DNA of 64,000 nt from Niabella ginsenosidivorans (GCF_001654455.1 NZ_CP015772.1:3348001-3412000); one strand, 5' to 3'; numbered from the stretch's first letter, positions 27,817 through 36,935 are shown. Numbers and translations: made by a program. Notes: generated by a model from the letters alone, not told the origin.

Positions 27817-29079
27817 TTATAAGAGCCGGCTTAATGTGTAGATCAGCAATCCTACCAGGCCACCAACCAGGGTACCGTTGATACGGATAAACTGTAAGTC
27901 CTTTCCCACTTCCAGCTCCAGCTTATTGCTCAGCTCCTTGCCCTCCCAGTTGCCTACGGTATTGCTGATGAGCCGGCCGGCCTGTTCCGTATTTCTCAGA
28001 ATATAGGAATAGGCGTTGCGGCGGATCCATCCGTCAATCCGGTCCCGCAATACTGCGTCCTGCTGCAGACTTTCTTCAAGATCTTTTATGGATCTTCTGA
28101 TATAGTTCCGGAGAACGGAATTACCGGATGAAAGATCCCGTACAATGCTTGTCTGCGCGCTTTTCCAGATGGATGTTGCATAATCCTTCAGCTTTTCTTC
28201 TGAAAGTAACTGGTCTTTCAGCTCCTGCAATTCTTTTTGCCATTGGGAGCTTGTTTTTAAAGCAGTTGCAAAATTCAATAACTGTTTATGAATATCCCTG
28301 CGGATCTTATGGTCCGGGTCTTTTTCAATTTCATCAAGATATTTTGCAATACCGGCGGTCAGTTTGGAGGCAATATAATTATTAACAAAGCCCGGTATCA
28401 GAAAATGACTTTCCTGTTTTACTTTTTGTTTTACCAGGGCCTCATTATCGATCACGTAATTTTTTACCTTGTTTACCAGAAAACCAAGCAGGCGTGCATG
28501 ATCTCCACGGTCAATTATCAGCGTCAGCCCGTTTGCTGCAATCTCGTTAAACTGAATATCCTTTAGCAATGCACCCGACTTTTTGGTGATAAAGCTGACC
28601 ACCATTGCTTCATCCGCCTTTTCCACCATCTGTTTTAAAAGATGCCCTGCTTCTGTAACCAGCAGCTCAATATTTGTCTCCTTACTGAGCCAGTTCGCTA
28701 TAAAAGAACTGATCTGCAGTTTGTCTATATAAGGCCGCAGCGTTTTTGCATTTAAAAAGTTGTCCACTACAAAATTGCCCAGGTTATTGCCAATGTCCTT
28801 CTTTTTATTCTCAATAAGATTGGTATGCGGTATGGGCAACCCCAACGGGTGATGGAACAAAGCGGTTACCGCAAACCAGTCTGCCAGTGCGCCTACCATT
28901 GCGGCCTCGGCAAAAGCCTTTACATAACCGATCCATGCGTCTGTCCTTGTTTTCAACAGGTACACGCAAACAACAAACAGCGCCATCATTAACAGGAACA
29001 AACCTGTTGCCAGTGCTTTGTGCCTGCGCAGCTGCGTCCTTTTAAACGTGTCTGTTGATCTGTGATCTTTATTCATCAT
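27817..29079 (-). CDS. DUF445 membrane protein
   Basis: A 420-residue protein of the YjiN-like DUF445 family. Two helices near the N-terminus (about 23-43 and 50-70) flank the diagnostic FAEAAMVGALADWFAVTALF motif (about 56-76), then a long helical soluble domain (about 90-390) and one helix at the end (ITGTLVGGLVGLLIYTL-type, about 400-418). The family has no settled function; a role in envelope organisation has been suggested. It is monocistronic and convergent with the ethanolamine operon. Confidence 0.92.
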   Translation of the reverse strand: MMNKDHRSTDTFKRTQLRRHKALATGLFLLMMALFVVCVYLLKTRTDAWIGYVKAFAEAAMVGALADWFAVTALFHHPLGLPIPHTNLIENKKKDIGNNLGNFVVDNFLNAKTLRPYIDKLQISSFIANWLSKETNIELLVTEAGHLLKQMVEKADEAMVVSFITKKSGALLKDIQFNEIAANGLTLIIDRGDHARLLGFLVNKVKNYVIDNEALVKQKVKQESHFLIPGFVNNYIASKLTAGIAKYLDEIEKDPDHKIRRDIHKQLLNFATALKTSSQWQKELQELKDQLLSEEKLKDYATSIWKSAQTSIVRDLSSGNSVLRNYIRRSIKDLEESLQQDAVLRDRIDGWIRRNAYSYILRNTEQAGRLISNTVGNWEGKELSNKLELEVGKDLQFIRINGTLVGGLVGLLIYTLSRLL

Positions 29080-29298
29080 TATCCAGGTATAGGAACAATA
29101 TCTTTATATACAAACAACAAGTATGCCCGGTTTTGCATTACAGCTAAGAGAGTAACGCCCATCTGCCGAGCGGGCAGGTAACGAAGATGTTATTTGTACC
29201 AAAACTGACAAAAAAATAATACCAATACTATTTTAAAAATATAAAAAATTGCTGTGATTCAATTTATACCTCCCTGCTGAATGTTAATTTTGCCGCGC

Positions 29299-30636
29299 AT
29301 GAACTATAAAACAGAAGCCGGAAGAACCCTGCGCCTTGCGTTTCCTATTATTTTGGGCGAGCTGGCCCAGATTTCTTTGCACCTGGTAGATACGGCTATG
29401 ATCGGCGCATTAGGATACAGGGAACTGGCCGCAGCAGCATTGGTATTAAATGTGATCAATATTCCTTTTGTGCTGGGCATAGGAATTACTATTTCTGTGG
29501 CACAAATGGTATCCCTGGCACATGGACGGTTCGACCGGCAGCTGATATCGCATTACCTGTATAATGGTTTTATTCTTTGTACCCTTACGGCTGTTCTTAT
29601 TTCCGGCGCCTTAATAGGCGGTACACACATATTATACCACCTGGATCAGAAAGATCCGCAGGTAGTGGCTTATGCCATTCCGCTGATGCGGGTAATGGGG
29701 CTGTCTATTATTCCCATGATCCTGTTTATGACGCTGAAACAATTTGCAGACGGGCTGCAGTATACCAAAACGGCAATGGTGCTGTCTGTAAGCGCGGTGC
29801 CTTTAAATGCCCTGTTAAACTGGATCTTCATATACGGGCATTTCGGTATTCCTGAATTCGGCCTGATCGGCGCGGGCTATGCCACGCTCATAACCCGCAC
29901 CCTTATTTTTATAGTGCTGGCAATTGTAATACTCAGGCACCGCATCTTCCGGCCCTACATCAGGGTGGCAAAGAACCAATGGAAATTACGGTGGAGCACT
30001 ATACGGCAATTATTGAAAATAGGTATTCCCAGCAGTCTGCAGATCGGAATGGAAGCCGGTGCTTTTGCTGTTTCAGGAATTTTAATGGGCACCATTGACG
30101 CCACTACACAGGCGGCACACCAAATCGCTCTCAGCTGCGCCTCTTTCACTTTTATGGTGTCGATGGGATTGTCGCAGGCAGGGTCTATACGCGTAAGTAC
30201 GGCATTTGGCGCCAGAGACCTGAAGCGCATTTCCGTAATCGGTAAAAGCACCATTGTGCTGGCATTGATCTACGGGTCATTCTGCTGCCTCCTGTTCATC
30301 CTGCTAAGAAAACAGCTTCCCCTGCTTTTCAATAATAATACAGAGGTGCTTTCCATTGCCGCTACGCTCTTATTTATGGCCGCCATTTTCCAGATATCTG
30401 ATTCCATACAGGCCATCAGCGCCGGGCTTTTGAGAGGCATCAAAGATGTAAACGTGCCTACGCTCTTTATTGCAATTGCTTACTGGGCCTTAGGCATTCC
30501 TATCGGATCCCTGCTGGCTTTCCGGTTTCATATGGGCGGTGTGGGCATCTGGCTGGGGCTGATTGCCGGTCTTAGTTTTTCTGCCCTGTTCCTTACGATC
30601 CGCTTTTTACGGAAGGCTTCGTCAAGCTGTTACTAA
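29299..30636 (+). CDS. MATE-family efflux transporter
   Basis: A 445-residue exporter with twelve predicted membrane helices, driven by Na+ or H+. It starts with LAFPIILGELAQISLHLVDTAMIG, the N-terminal MATE signature; the second half repeats it (LKIGIPSSLQIGMEAGAFAVSG, about 245). I start at the ATG at 29299 rather than 29281 because a -7 box TAATTTTG (29285-29292) lies between the two. Its likely cargo is cationic drugs or metabolites. No regulator adjoins it. Confidence 0.92.
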   Translation: MNYKTEAGRTLRLAFPIILGELAQISLHLVDTAMIGALGYRELAAAALVLNVINIPFVLGIGITISVAQMVSLAHGRFDRQLISHYLYNGFILCTLTAVLISGALIGGTHILYHLDQKDPQVVAYAIPLMRVMGLSIIPMILFMTLKQFADGLQYTKTAMVLSVSAVPLNALLNWIFIYGHFGIPEFGLIGAGYATLITRTLIFIVLAIVILRHRIFRPYIRVAKNQWKLRWSTIRQLLKIGIPSSLQIGMEAGAFAVSGILMGTIDATTQAAHQIALSCASFTFMVSMGLSQAGSIRVSTAFGARDLKRISVIGKSTIVLALIYGSFCCLLFILLRKQLPLLFNNNTEVLSIAATLLFMAAIFQISDSIQAISAGLLRGIKDVNVPTLFIAIAYWALGIPIGSLLAFRFHMGGVGIWLGLIAGLSFSALFLTIRFLRKASSSCY

Positions 30637-30654
30637 CAAATGTTGTAAGTTGTT

Positions 30655-30815
30655 GAAGATGCCTCTACATAAGGAACGCCATTCCGGCCGGATGGAGCGG
30701 AGGAATCTCTCTGATAATACAGTGATCCCCCGGCTTCTCCCGCTATCGCGGGCTACGCCCGGGATGACGATTGAAAAAATTGTCATCCCAATCAGCTTAA
30801 AGGCAATGCTTTTAT
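30655..30815. repeat. Intergenic hairpin repeat (REP-like)
   Basis: The gap 30637-30959 holds no gene. Its centre contains a GC-rich palindrome CCCGCTATCGCGGG (30739-30752) next to CTACGCCCGGGATGACG, then GTCATCCC on the other side of an AT patch: the ATTCC..GGAATCTC and GGATGAC words are typical of dispersed hairpin repeats of Bacteroidota. It is comparable in style to the elements at 10001-10064 and 58286-58562. Confidence 0.5.
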
Positions 30816-30959
30816 GGTTGCCTCAGCCTGACATACCTTCACTTAGTACAATTTAAATCTAAATGGTATAAAGACATTCTTTTTCTGCAGCCCCCATACA
30901 TCAACGAAATTCCAGATCTGTCATAAAGAAAAACTGTCTGTATCTTTCAGGCCTTATAC

Positions 30960-31799
30960 CTAAAAACCGATCTGATCCGGATTCAGCCCCGACCATCCTT
31001 CATTCTTTATTGCATGGATAGCGCTTAGATCTGATGCATCAATGGTGAATCCTTCCACATCCAGATTGGCTTTAATATAGGCCGGCGTTACTGACTTGGG
31101 CAGCGGCAGTATCTCATTCTGCAAACAGAACCTGATGCAAAGCTGCGCCACGCTCGTCTTATATTTTTCAGCGATCTTCCTTAACAGTTCATGATTCAGC
31201 AAACGGCCGGAACCGATCGGGCTCCATGCTTCCACCAGTACCTGTTCTCTTTTACAATAGCTGACCACTTCATCCTGGGTATACCCGGGATGGTACTCGA
31301 TCTGGTTCACCATAGGGAACAGGGCAGCTGTTTCTTTTAAGGCTTCCAGGTGCTTTACCATAAAATTAGAGACCCCGATCGCTCTTACCTTTCCCTGCCT
31401 GTACAGATCTTCAAAAGCCCTCCAGGTTTCCGCATTGATCGCTTTCCAGTTATCAAATTGTTTGCTGTTGGCTGGCCAATGGATCAGGTATAAGTCCAGG
31501 TAATCGGTCTGCAGCAGCTCCAGCGACCGCTCAAAAGCGTTTAGAGTGGCCGTATAGCCCCTGTCTTTATTCCACAGCTTTGTGGTAAGAAAAATGGTTC
31601 TCCGGTCAATGCCGCTGGCTTTAATAGCATCTCCAACACTCTTTTCATTATTATAGGCACTGGCCGTATCTATATGCCGGTAACCGTTATTTAATGCAGT
31701 GGAAACGGCATTGAACGTTTGCTCCCCCTTTGGCACCTGCCAGGTGCCAAAGCCTATAACCGGAACAGAAAGATGATTGCTTAAAATAAAATCCTGCAT
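30960..31799 (-). CDS. Aldo/keto reductase
   Basis: A 279-residue NADPH-dependent carbonyl reductase of the AKR5 type. Catalytic residues are in place: Asp and Tyr in GYRHIDTASAYNNE (about 40-53), Lys in FLTTKLWNKDRG (about 76) and His in YLIHWP (about 106). The C-terminal NADPH motif LPKSVTPAYIKANLD (about 237) is present. These cytoplasmic enzymes reduce aldehydes and keto compounds broadly; the substrate is not predictable. It is monocistronic and diverges from the acetyltransferase operon. Confidence 0.94.
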   Translation of the reverse strand: MQDFILSNHLSVPVIGFGTWQVPKGEQTFNAVSTALNNGYRHIDTASAYNNEKSVGDAIKASGIDRRTIFLTTKLWNKDRGYTATLNAFERSLELLQTDYLDLYLIHWPANSKQFDNWKAINAETWRAFEDLYRQGKVRAIGVSNFMVKHLEALKETAALFPMVNQIEYHPGYTQDEVVSYCKREQVLVEAWSPIGSGRLLNHELLRKIAEKYKTSVAQLCIRFCLQNEILPLPKSVTPAYIKANLDVEGFTIDASDLSAIHAIKNEGWSGLNPDQIGF

Positions 31800-31898
31800 A
31801 AATCATTTTTTTGAGCTGTAAATTTACCTGCAGTAACTAAAATAATTATTGTTTCTTTGCAACACATATTAACGCCTGACATCCATCGTCAACCACTA

Positions 31899-32363
31899 AT
31901 GCAGCAGTATCATTTTATAAAGATCCATACACCCGATGAGATCCCCTTTGGACTATTGCTGCTGGCCGATGAAACAAAAGAAGCTATTAAAAAATACATA
32001 TACCGGTCAGATGTCTATCTTTTAAAGAATAAAAACAATGAGGTCATTGCGGTATGCGCGCTTTACCAGCCGGACGCAGATCCCCTTGAAATAAAAAACA
32101 TGGCTGTTGCAAGGCGCTGCCAGCGTAAAGGCATTGGTTCCTTCCTGATTGAGCAGATAAAAAAGATCGCAAAAGAGCAGGGTATCCGTACATTGATCGT
32201 TGGCACCGGTGATGGAAGCCTGGGCCAGCAACGCTTTTATAAACGTAACGGGTTTACAGCATATGACACCAGAAAGAATTTTTTTATTAAAAATTATCCT
32301 GCTCCGGTTATTGAAAACGGTATCCCGTTAAAAGATATGATCCTGCTAAAACAGGATATTTAA
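31899..32363 (+). CDS. GNAT-family N-acetyltransferase (1)
   Basis: A 154-residue acetyltransferase. Start taken at the ATG at 31899 (MQQYHFIKIHTPDEIP); an in-frame TTG 42 bases earlier sits in promoter-like sequence. Acetyl-CoA motif A is ARRCQRKGIGSFL (about 80), preceded by the LEIKNMAV strand; motif B contains QRFYKRNGF (about 115). The acceptor is unknown. It starts a rightward series of six closely spaced genes (to 35112). Confidence 0.88.
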   Translation: MQQYHFIKIHTPDEIPFGLLLLADETKEAIKKYIYRSDVYLLKNKNNEVIAVCALYQPDADPLEIKNMAVARRCQRKGIGSFLIEQIKKIAKEQGIRTLIVGTGDGSLGQQRFYKRNGFTAYDTRKNFFIKNYPAPVIENGIPLKDMILLKQDI

Positions 32364-32399
32364 GCAGAAAGCACGACCTTCATAATAAACCGTACGATC

Positions 32400-32840
32400 A
32401 TGAATGAAGTTATCATAAGGGGTTACAGGGAAGAGGATCTGAACGCTGTTACGGGGCTGACGAACCAGCTGGGCTATCCCACTACTGTGGATGAAATGCA
32501 GCAAAGAATGCTCCGGCTGTCCGGAAAGGAAGATTACAGAACCGTTGTGGCTGCTGTAAACGGTGAGGTCGCAGGCTATGCGGGATTGATAAAAGGATTT
32601 TGCTGGGAAAAGAACGGCTGTTTTGTACGCATACAGGCTTTAGTGGTCAACAGCAATTACCGGCAAACGGGGATCGGTAAGAAATTGATCGCTTCCACAG
32701 AACAATGGGCCAAAGCCATTCATGCAAAGGCCCTTATTTTAAATTGCGGAATAAATCCCGAACGGGAAGGTGCACGTCTGTTTTATCCCAAAATAGGATT
32801 TGAAGCCACTTCCAAAGGCTATTATAGAACCATTGATTAA
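32400..32840 (+). CDS. GNAT-family N-acetyltransferase (2)
   Basis: A 146-residue acetyltransferase beginning IIRGYREEDLNAVTGL, a common GNAT start. Acetyl-CoA motif: VVNSNYRQTGIGKKLI (about 86), then ARLFYPKIGFE (about 127). It is 36 bases after the first GNAT gene and 11 bases before the DoxX-like gene. Sequence resemblance to the first GNAT is low, so this is not a recent duplication. Acceptor unknown. Confidence 0.9.
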   Translation: MNEVIIRGYREEDLNAVTGLTNQLGYPTTVDEMQQRMLRLSGKEDYRTVVAAVNGEVAGYAGLIKGFCWEKNGCFVRIQALVVNSNYRQTGIGKKLIASTEQWAKAIHAKALILNCGINPEREGARLFYPKIGFEATSKGYYRTID

Positions 32841-32851
32841 CCCATTCCTTT

Positions 32852-33232
32852 ATGAGCAATGCACGATTGCAGAAAATACTTAAATATGCTATAGCGCTTA
32901 TATGGCTGATCAACGGATTATTTTGCAAGGTACTAAACGCAGTGCCAAGGCATCAGCAGATTGCAGAGAAAATACTACGGATTGAAAATGGCCGCACGAT
33001 CCTTGTTCTGATCGGCGTCAGTGAAACAGCGATGGCCTTCTGGATCCTCAGCGGGCATCGCTCCCGCTTAAACGCCATTGTTCAGATAGTTGTTATTGTT
33101 TTCATGAACACACTGGAAGCTCTGCTGGCACCGGAGCTGCTTTTGTGGGGTTATGGAAACGCTTTTGCGGCACTACTACTGGTAACGGCCATTTATTTGT
33201 CTGAATTTTACTTCAACAAAAAAACCAGCTGA
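32852..33232 (+). CDS. DoxX-like membrane protein
   Basis: A 126-residue protein with four predicted helices (about 10-27, 48-66, 74-92, 98-117), matching the DoxX-like family in length and in the first helix ALIWLINGLFCKVLNAVPRH. DoxX relatives are small inner-membrane proteins linked to oxidative or quinone metabolism, but this subgroup is not characterised. It is 2 bases upstream of the DUF2071 gene, in what looks like a four-gene module with it, a membrane methyltransferase and a small membrane protein. Confidence 0.82.
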   Translation: MSNARLQKILKYAIALIWLINGLFCKVLNAVPRHQQIAEKILRIENGRTILVLIGVSETAMAFWILSGHRSRLNAIVQIVVIVFMNTLEALLAPELLLWGYGNAFAALLLVTAIYLSEFYFNKKTS

Positions 33233-33234
33233 AC

Positions 33235-33975
33235 ATGCTTCCTTTCCTGAAAAATCATCCGTTTCCGGTAACGGCTTTTTTTGTAAGGTCCATGGTACTT
33301 ACATTTGCTTTACCCAGGGAGCAACTGGCCCCGCTTATACCGGAATGCCTGTTACTGGATGAATATGCCGACCGATGGGCTTTTTTAGCCGTTGCAATAG
33401 TACAAACAAAAAACCTTCGCCCTTCAGGCTTCCCGGCATTCCTGGGACATGATTTTTTTCTGCTGGGCTACCGCATTTTTGTAAAATATATTAATAACAA
33501 AGGAAACCGGTTAAGAGGCTTATACATCCTCAAATCGGAAACCAACAAAAAGAGGATGGAATTATTAGGCAACCTGTTTACACAATACAGCTATACAACC
33601 ACTGATATCGATTACAGGGCCGGCAACCAACATTTTTCTGTTGTCTCCCGGCAATCCGGCTTTTTATTACAGGCCGGTTTAACAGATGGAGAAACGTCGC
33701 TGCCGGCCGGATCTCCGTTTCCCGACTGGAAAACGGCACGGCGGTATGCCGGTCCGCTTCCGTTCACTTTCAGTTATAATAAAGAGAAAAGAGAAGTATT
33801 AATCATCAAAGGCGTGCGACAGTACTGGACACCCCAGCCATTGCAGATCGATAACTACCAGATTCCTTTTTTAGAACAACCGGCATTTAAAAATGCCCTG
33901 CTTGCAAACGCTTTTATCATCCAAAACATTCCTTACCGGTGGGAAAAAGGGAAAAAGGAAATATGGGCACCTTAA
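33235..33975 (+). CDS. DUF2071 (YqjF-like) protein
   Basis: A 246-residue soluble protein of the DUF2071/YqjF family. The start PVTAFFVRSMVLTFALP and the LLGYRIFVKY and GLYILKSETNK segments fit the family, whose fold is related to acetoacetate decarboxylase. Function unknown. The stop overlaps the methyltransferase start by 13 bases, indicating coupled translation. The linked DoxX-like gene supports a shared, perhaps membrane-lipid or small-molecule, role, but that is inference. Confidence 0.8.
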   Translation: MLPFLKNHPFPVTAFFVRSMVLTFALPREQLAPLIPECLLLDEYADRWAFLAVAIVQTKNLRPSGFPAFLGHDFFLLGYRIFVKYINNKGNRLRGLYILKSETNKKRMELLGNLFTQYSYTTTDIDYRAGNQHFSVVSRQSGFLLQAGLTDGETSLPAGSPFPDWKTARRYAGPLPFTFSYNKEKREVLIIKGVRQYWTPQPLQIDNYQIPFLEQPAFKNALLANAFIIQNIPYRWEKGKKEIWAP

Positions 33976-34721
33976 GAACGCCTTTCCGGGGCGTTGGCAA
34001 TATCCTCCGCTTCAACTGGCACTTTTATGTCATTGCTGCTGTTTTTATGATAACAGCAGCAGTTTTTACTGCATTTCTGGAGTCCCCCTTCAGGAGCATT
34101 CTTTTTTTCATGGTCCTGTCGGCCGTTTTAGCCATCCTTACCTCGCTTATCCTTTCCTGGTACATTTATGACTGGTACCCTTTATATGCGTTCAACTGGA
34201 TACAGGAAGATGACGAGGCGGTCAATATTATTAACATTCATGCAGGGCTTGATGAAACCAGTATTATGCTCAGAAAGAAGTTTCCCAAAGCAACAATAAC
34301 TATCATGGATTTTTACGACCCGGCGGTGCACACCGAAGTTTCTATAAAGCGGGCAAGAAAACGGTACCCGCCACTGTCCGGAACACGTACCATACAAACA
34401 ACTTCCATCAACTTTTCTACCGGCAGCGCCGATAAAATTTTTCTGATCTTATCGGCACATGAAATAAGAAACAATAAAGAACGGGTTCTTTTCTTTAAAG
34501 AATTAAAACGCCTGCTAAAACCGGATGGCAATATTTATATCATGGAGCATTTAAGAAATTTTGAAAATTTCATGGCCTATACCATTGGTTTTTTACATTT
34601 TCACTCTTACAGGGCCTGGCGCACTACTTTCCGAAAGGCAGGTTTACCGGTTATTAAAGAGTTGAACCAGACACCGTTTATAAAAGTTTTTGAATTAAAA
34701 AAAAATGGAGTTACAGGTTAA
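33963..34721 (+). CDS. Membrane-anchored class I SAM methyltransferase
   Basis: A 252-residue protein. Start at the ATG at 33963 (MGTLRTPFRGVGNILRFNW); an earlier in-frame ATG at 33939 lies deeper in the DUF2071 gene. Two membrane helices (about 22-40 and 45-66) precede a Rossmann-type domain. Its SAM motif I is modified: VNIINIHAGLDETSIML replaces the usual D-x-G-x-G with H-A-G-L-D. Later motifs look normal: ITIMDFYDP, IFLILSAHEIR, LKRLLKPDGNIYIMEH. A membrane-bound methyltransferase acting on a lipid or quinone is plausible; unproven. Confidence 0.78.
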   Translation: MGTLRTPFRGVGNILRFNWHFYVIAAVFMITAAVFTAFLESPFRSILFFMVLSAVLAILTSLILSWYIYDWYPLYAFNWIQEDDEAVNIINIHAGLDETSIMLRKKFPKATITIMDFYDPAVHTEVSIKRARKRYPPLSGTRTIQTTSINFSTGSADKIFLILSAHEIRNNKERVLFFKELKRLLKPDGNIYIMEHLRNFENFMAYTIGFLHFHSYRAWRTTFRKAGLPVIKELNQTPFIKVFELKKNGVTG

Positions 34722-35112
34722 AATAGCAGGGAGCATAATGATCCTGCTGGCAGTTATTCACGCCAGTTTCCCCAAATATTTCAGATGGAAGGAAGATTTG
34801 AATTTCCTCAGCCCGGTAAACCGGCAAATGATGCAGGTGCATACATTTTTTGTAGCCCTGGTGCTTTTATTAACAGGGGTGCTCTGCATCAGCTCATCAG
34901 CTGAACTAATAAACACACCGTTGGGTAAGAGCATCTCCCTGGGCATAGGAATTTTCTGGGCCTGCAGATTACTGATCCAGTTCTTTGGCTATTCCTCGGA
35001 ACTATGGAAAGGAAAATCGTTTGAAACAATGGTGCATATTGTGTTTTCGCTGCTATGGATTTACTTTACTTTTTTATTCTTAAAAATACCGCTGTATAAC
35101 AACTTCTGGTGA
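34705..35112 (+). CDS. Small four-helix membrane protein of unknown function
   Basis: A 135-residue protein with four predicted helices: about 5-20, 46-63, 75-95 and 108-128. A polar, His-containing loop (FPKYFRWKEDLNFLSP, MMQVHTF) lies between helices 1 and 2. I do not recognise a named family. It overlaps the methyltransferase gene by 17 bases, so it is translated with it and closes the module. The next sequence is non-coding apart from a transposase relic on the other strand. Confidence 0.72.
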   Translation: MELQVKIAGSIMILLAVIHASFPKYFRWKEDLNFLSPVNRQMMQVHTFFVALVLLLTGVLCISSSAELINTPLGKSISLGIGIFWACRLLIQFFGYSSELWKGKSFETMVHIVFSLLWIYFTFLFLKIPLYNNFW

Positions 35113-35198
35113 AACGGGCTGCTTTATTTTTTTATGAAAAAGCAGCAATCCGCAATTACAGAATTCCTGATCTCATGTATATTATTTTCAGAGGTTAT

Positions 35199-35381
35199 TT
35201 AAGTCAACCAAAATTTTCCCATTACTATGATCATTGCAATAAAGATGTGCGCTTCTAGTGATTCGGCCAAACGTTCATAACCCGTTGTCAGTTTTCTGTT
35301 ATTCATCAATCATGCAAAGATTCGTTCTACAATATCAGAAAAGCGTCCCGCATTTATCGCATTCATAGCATTTAACGATTT
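35199..35381 (-). pseudogene. Remnant of an IS5-type transposase (C-terminal end)
   Basis: Translation of the minus strand gives about 60 codons matching the C-terminal part of IS5-like DDE transposases: FSDIVERIFA, then a TGA stop where the family has Trp, then LMNNRKLTTGYERLAESLEA and HIFIAMIIVMGKFW before TAA. V-E-R with F-A-W-L and Y-E-R-L are hallmark words. Only this end is left; no ATG, no DDE centre and no clear terminal repeats. It lies in the 368-base gap between the membrane-module operon and the Arr gene, and marks past insertion. Confidence 0.8.
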
Positions 35382-35480
35382 TTATATTCCTTTTTAAATG
35401 CATCTTTATGCACTTATCTGATTACTACTGAAAACTGCCAGCTGTAAATAGTTTTATGAGGCACATAAGCATCTGTGCTA

Positions 35481-36224
35481 TTAATTGATGATTGCTCCTT
35501 TACTATCCGCCAGTTTTTTACGCCATTCCCGGAGCTCTTCTGGTGTTAGTCTGTCCCAGTCTGTTACTTCTCCAACAATTTTCAGCGGTGCCTGGCTGCG
35601 ATAAGAACGTGTGGGATTACCCGGAAATTTTTTATCCGTAACGTTCGGATCGTTTTCAAAACTTCCTGTAGGCTCTACGATGTAAACCCGTTCCCGCCCG
35701 TCACCTTTTGCCAGGGATGCAGCGAGCCCTGCACCATTCACCAGGGCTGTGAAATAAATATGATTCATAGTAACTTCAGGATGGTAATTGGACTCAAACC
35801 CTGCTGTCAGCAAATCGCCGGTTTGTAAATCCGCTCTGGTTCCGTGATAAAAGGGTCCTTTGTCAGGTAGCTTGTCCCTGAATGTAATTGCCAGATCGTT
35901 GTTCTTTTTTGCATTGTCAGGGTCGTTCAGGGCTTCATAGCATCTGGCAATGTTTAAATACAGAGAAGGAAAAGCGCCCTTAACTGAGTCGTTGTTTACA
36001 TTTAATGCAAACTGCAAAGCTGTTTGGAACCATTTTAATTTGCCGGGAACATCTTTTTGATGCCGGGCCACATAAAAAGCAGCGGTATATTTCTCAAAGT
36101 CGTTTATCGCTTCATTCCATGCCTGAAGAAACAGCCTGCCCGCTTCTTCAGATTTGCCTGCTTCTTCCAGGTCCATACCCTGGATGCAGAGTTTCACAAC
36201 ATTGTTATTCGGGTTAAATTCCAT
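35481..36224 (-). CDS. Rifampicin ADP-ribosyltransferase (Arr) with TPR-like N-terminus
   Basis: A 247-residue two-part protein. Residues about 122-240 are an Arr domain, which inactivates rifamycins by ADP-ribosylation from NAD+: FYHGTRADLQTGDLL (about 126), HIYFTALVNGAGLAASLA (about 154) and PTRSYRSQAPLKIVGEV (about 205). Residues 1-115 are helical TPR-like repeats (EAGRLFLQAWNEAI, LKWFQTALQFA, ARCYEALNDPDNA). Common Arr proteins are only about 140 residues, so the TPR half is extra. It stands alone beside a transposase relic; horizontal acquisition is possible. The in vivo target could be something other than rifamycins. Confidence 0.88.
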   Translation of the reverse strand: MEFNPNNNVVKLCIQGMDLEEAGKSEEAGRLFLQAWNEAINDFEKYTAAFYVARHQKDVPGKLKWFQTALQFALNVNNDSVKGAFPSLYLNIARCYEALNDPDNAKKNNDLAITFRDKLPDKGPFYHGTRADLQTGDLLTAGFESNYHPEVTMNHIYFTALVNGAGLAASLAKGDGRERVYIVEPTGSFENDPNVTDKKFPGNPTRSYRSQAPLKIVGEVTDWDRLTPEELREWRKKLADSKGAIIN

Positions 36225-36460
36225 TTACTAATTGTTTTTGTTATTTATTGTAACGCCAACTTAGTTACCTGTTCTCAGACCGTTAACGGTTGCTTTTAAT
36301 TCAAATCACTTGTTTCTCCCTCTTGCAGGTTGAACAGGAACTACTTCATTATTTTTACATTGTTAAAAAAATCGGGCTCCCCACTCTGCATCTGACTTCG
36401 ACCCGACAGCGCGTTTTATAGCCTGTCCATTCCCGGTTGATCTTTTGCCTTCCTGTTTTA

Positions 36461-36916
36461 TTATTTTCTGTTTAAATGGTTAATGGTATCATTCATTAAT
36501 TTTATATACTTCAGAAAATAGGTTTCTAAAATTTTTAATTCTCCGGACGAAAAAAAGGCTATCAGTTTTTCTGTTTCACTTTGAAACTGTTTATAATAGG
36601 GTTTTAACAAGGCCTGTATCTTTTGGGCGTCCGGCACAATAAATACTTTACGTCTGTCATTTTCATCAAATTGCCTTTTTACGAGTTTTTTTTTCTCAAA
36701 CCGGTCAATTAAACCGGTTACCGCACCTGTAGTTAATCCTGATAATTTAGCAAATTCACCTGCCGTCAGTTGGCCTTTTTGCAGAAAAAAGCCTAAATAC
36801 TTATGGTCTGTTCCTGTAAAACCCGCTTTCCGGGCAATAATCTCATGCATTTGAAGCGCGGTATAAGCGTACTGCTGGCTCAGCTTTCTTAATTCAATGA
36901 CTTTTTCATTATCCAT
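36461..36916 (-). CDS. MarR-family transcriptional regulator
   Basis: A 151-residue winged-helix repressor. Start set at the ATG at 36916 (MDNEKVIELRKL), since the upstream in-frame codons cross the promoter and operator. DNA-binding part: LTAGEFAKLSGLTTGAVTGL (about 60-79, helix-turn-helix) and the wing ENDRRKVFIV (about 93). Helices at each end form the dimer interface. A perfect inverted repeat over its own -7 box suggests autoregulation. Its other targets are not clear: the divergent neighbour is the copper-module first gene, 230 bases away. Confidence 0.92.
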   Translation of the reverse strand: MDNEKVIELRKLSQQYAYTALQMHEIIARKAGFTGTDHKYLGFFLQKGQLTAGEFAKLSGLTTGAVTGLIDRFEKKKLVKRQFDENDRRKVFIVPDAQKIQALLKPYYKQFQSETEKLIAFFSSGELKILETYFLKYIKLMNDTINHLNRK

Positions 36917-36935
36917 TTTAATCTTTATAATCAAG

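Noticed and set aside
36300-36460. Possible tRNA or riboswitch in the gap after the MarR gene
   Set aside because: No cloverleaf or conserved aptamer core could be drawn; no RNA gene seen anywhere in the window.
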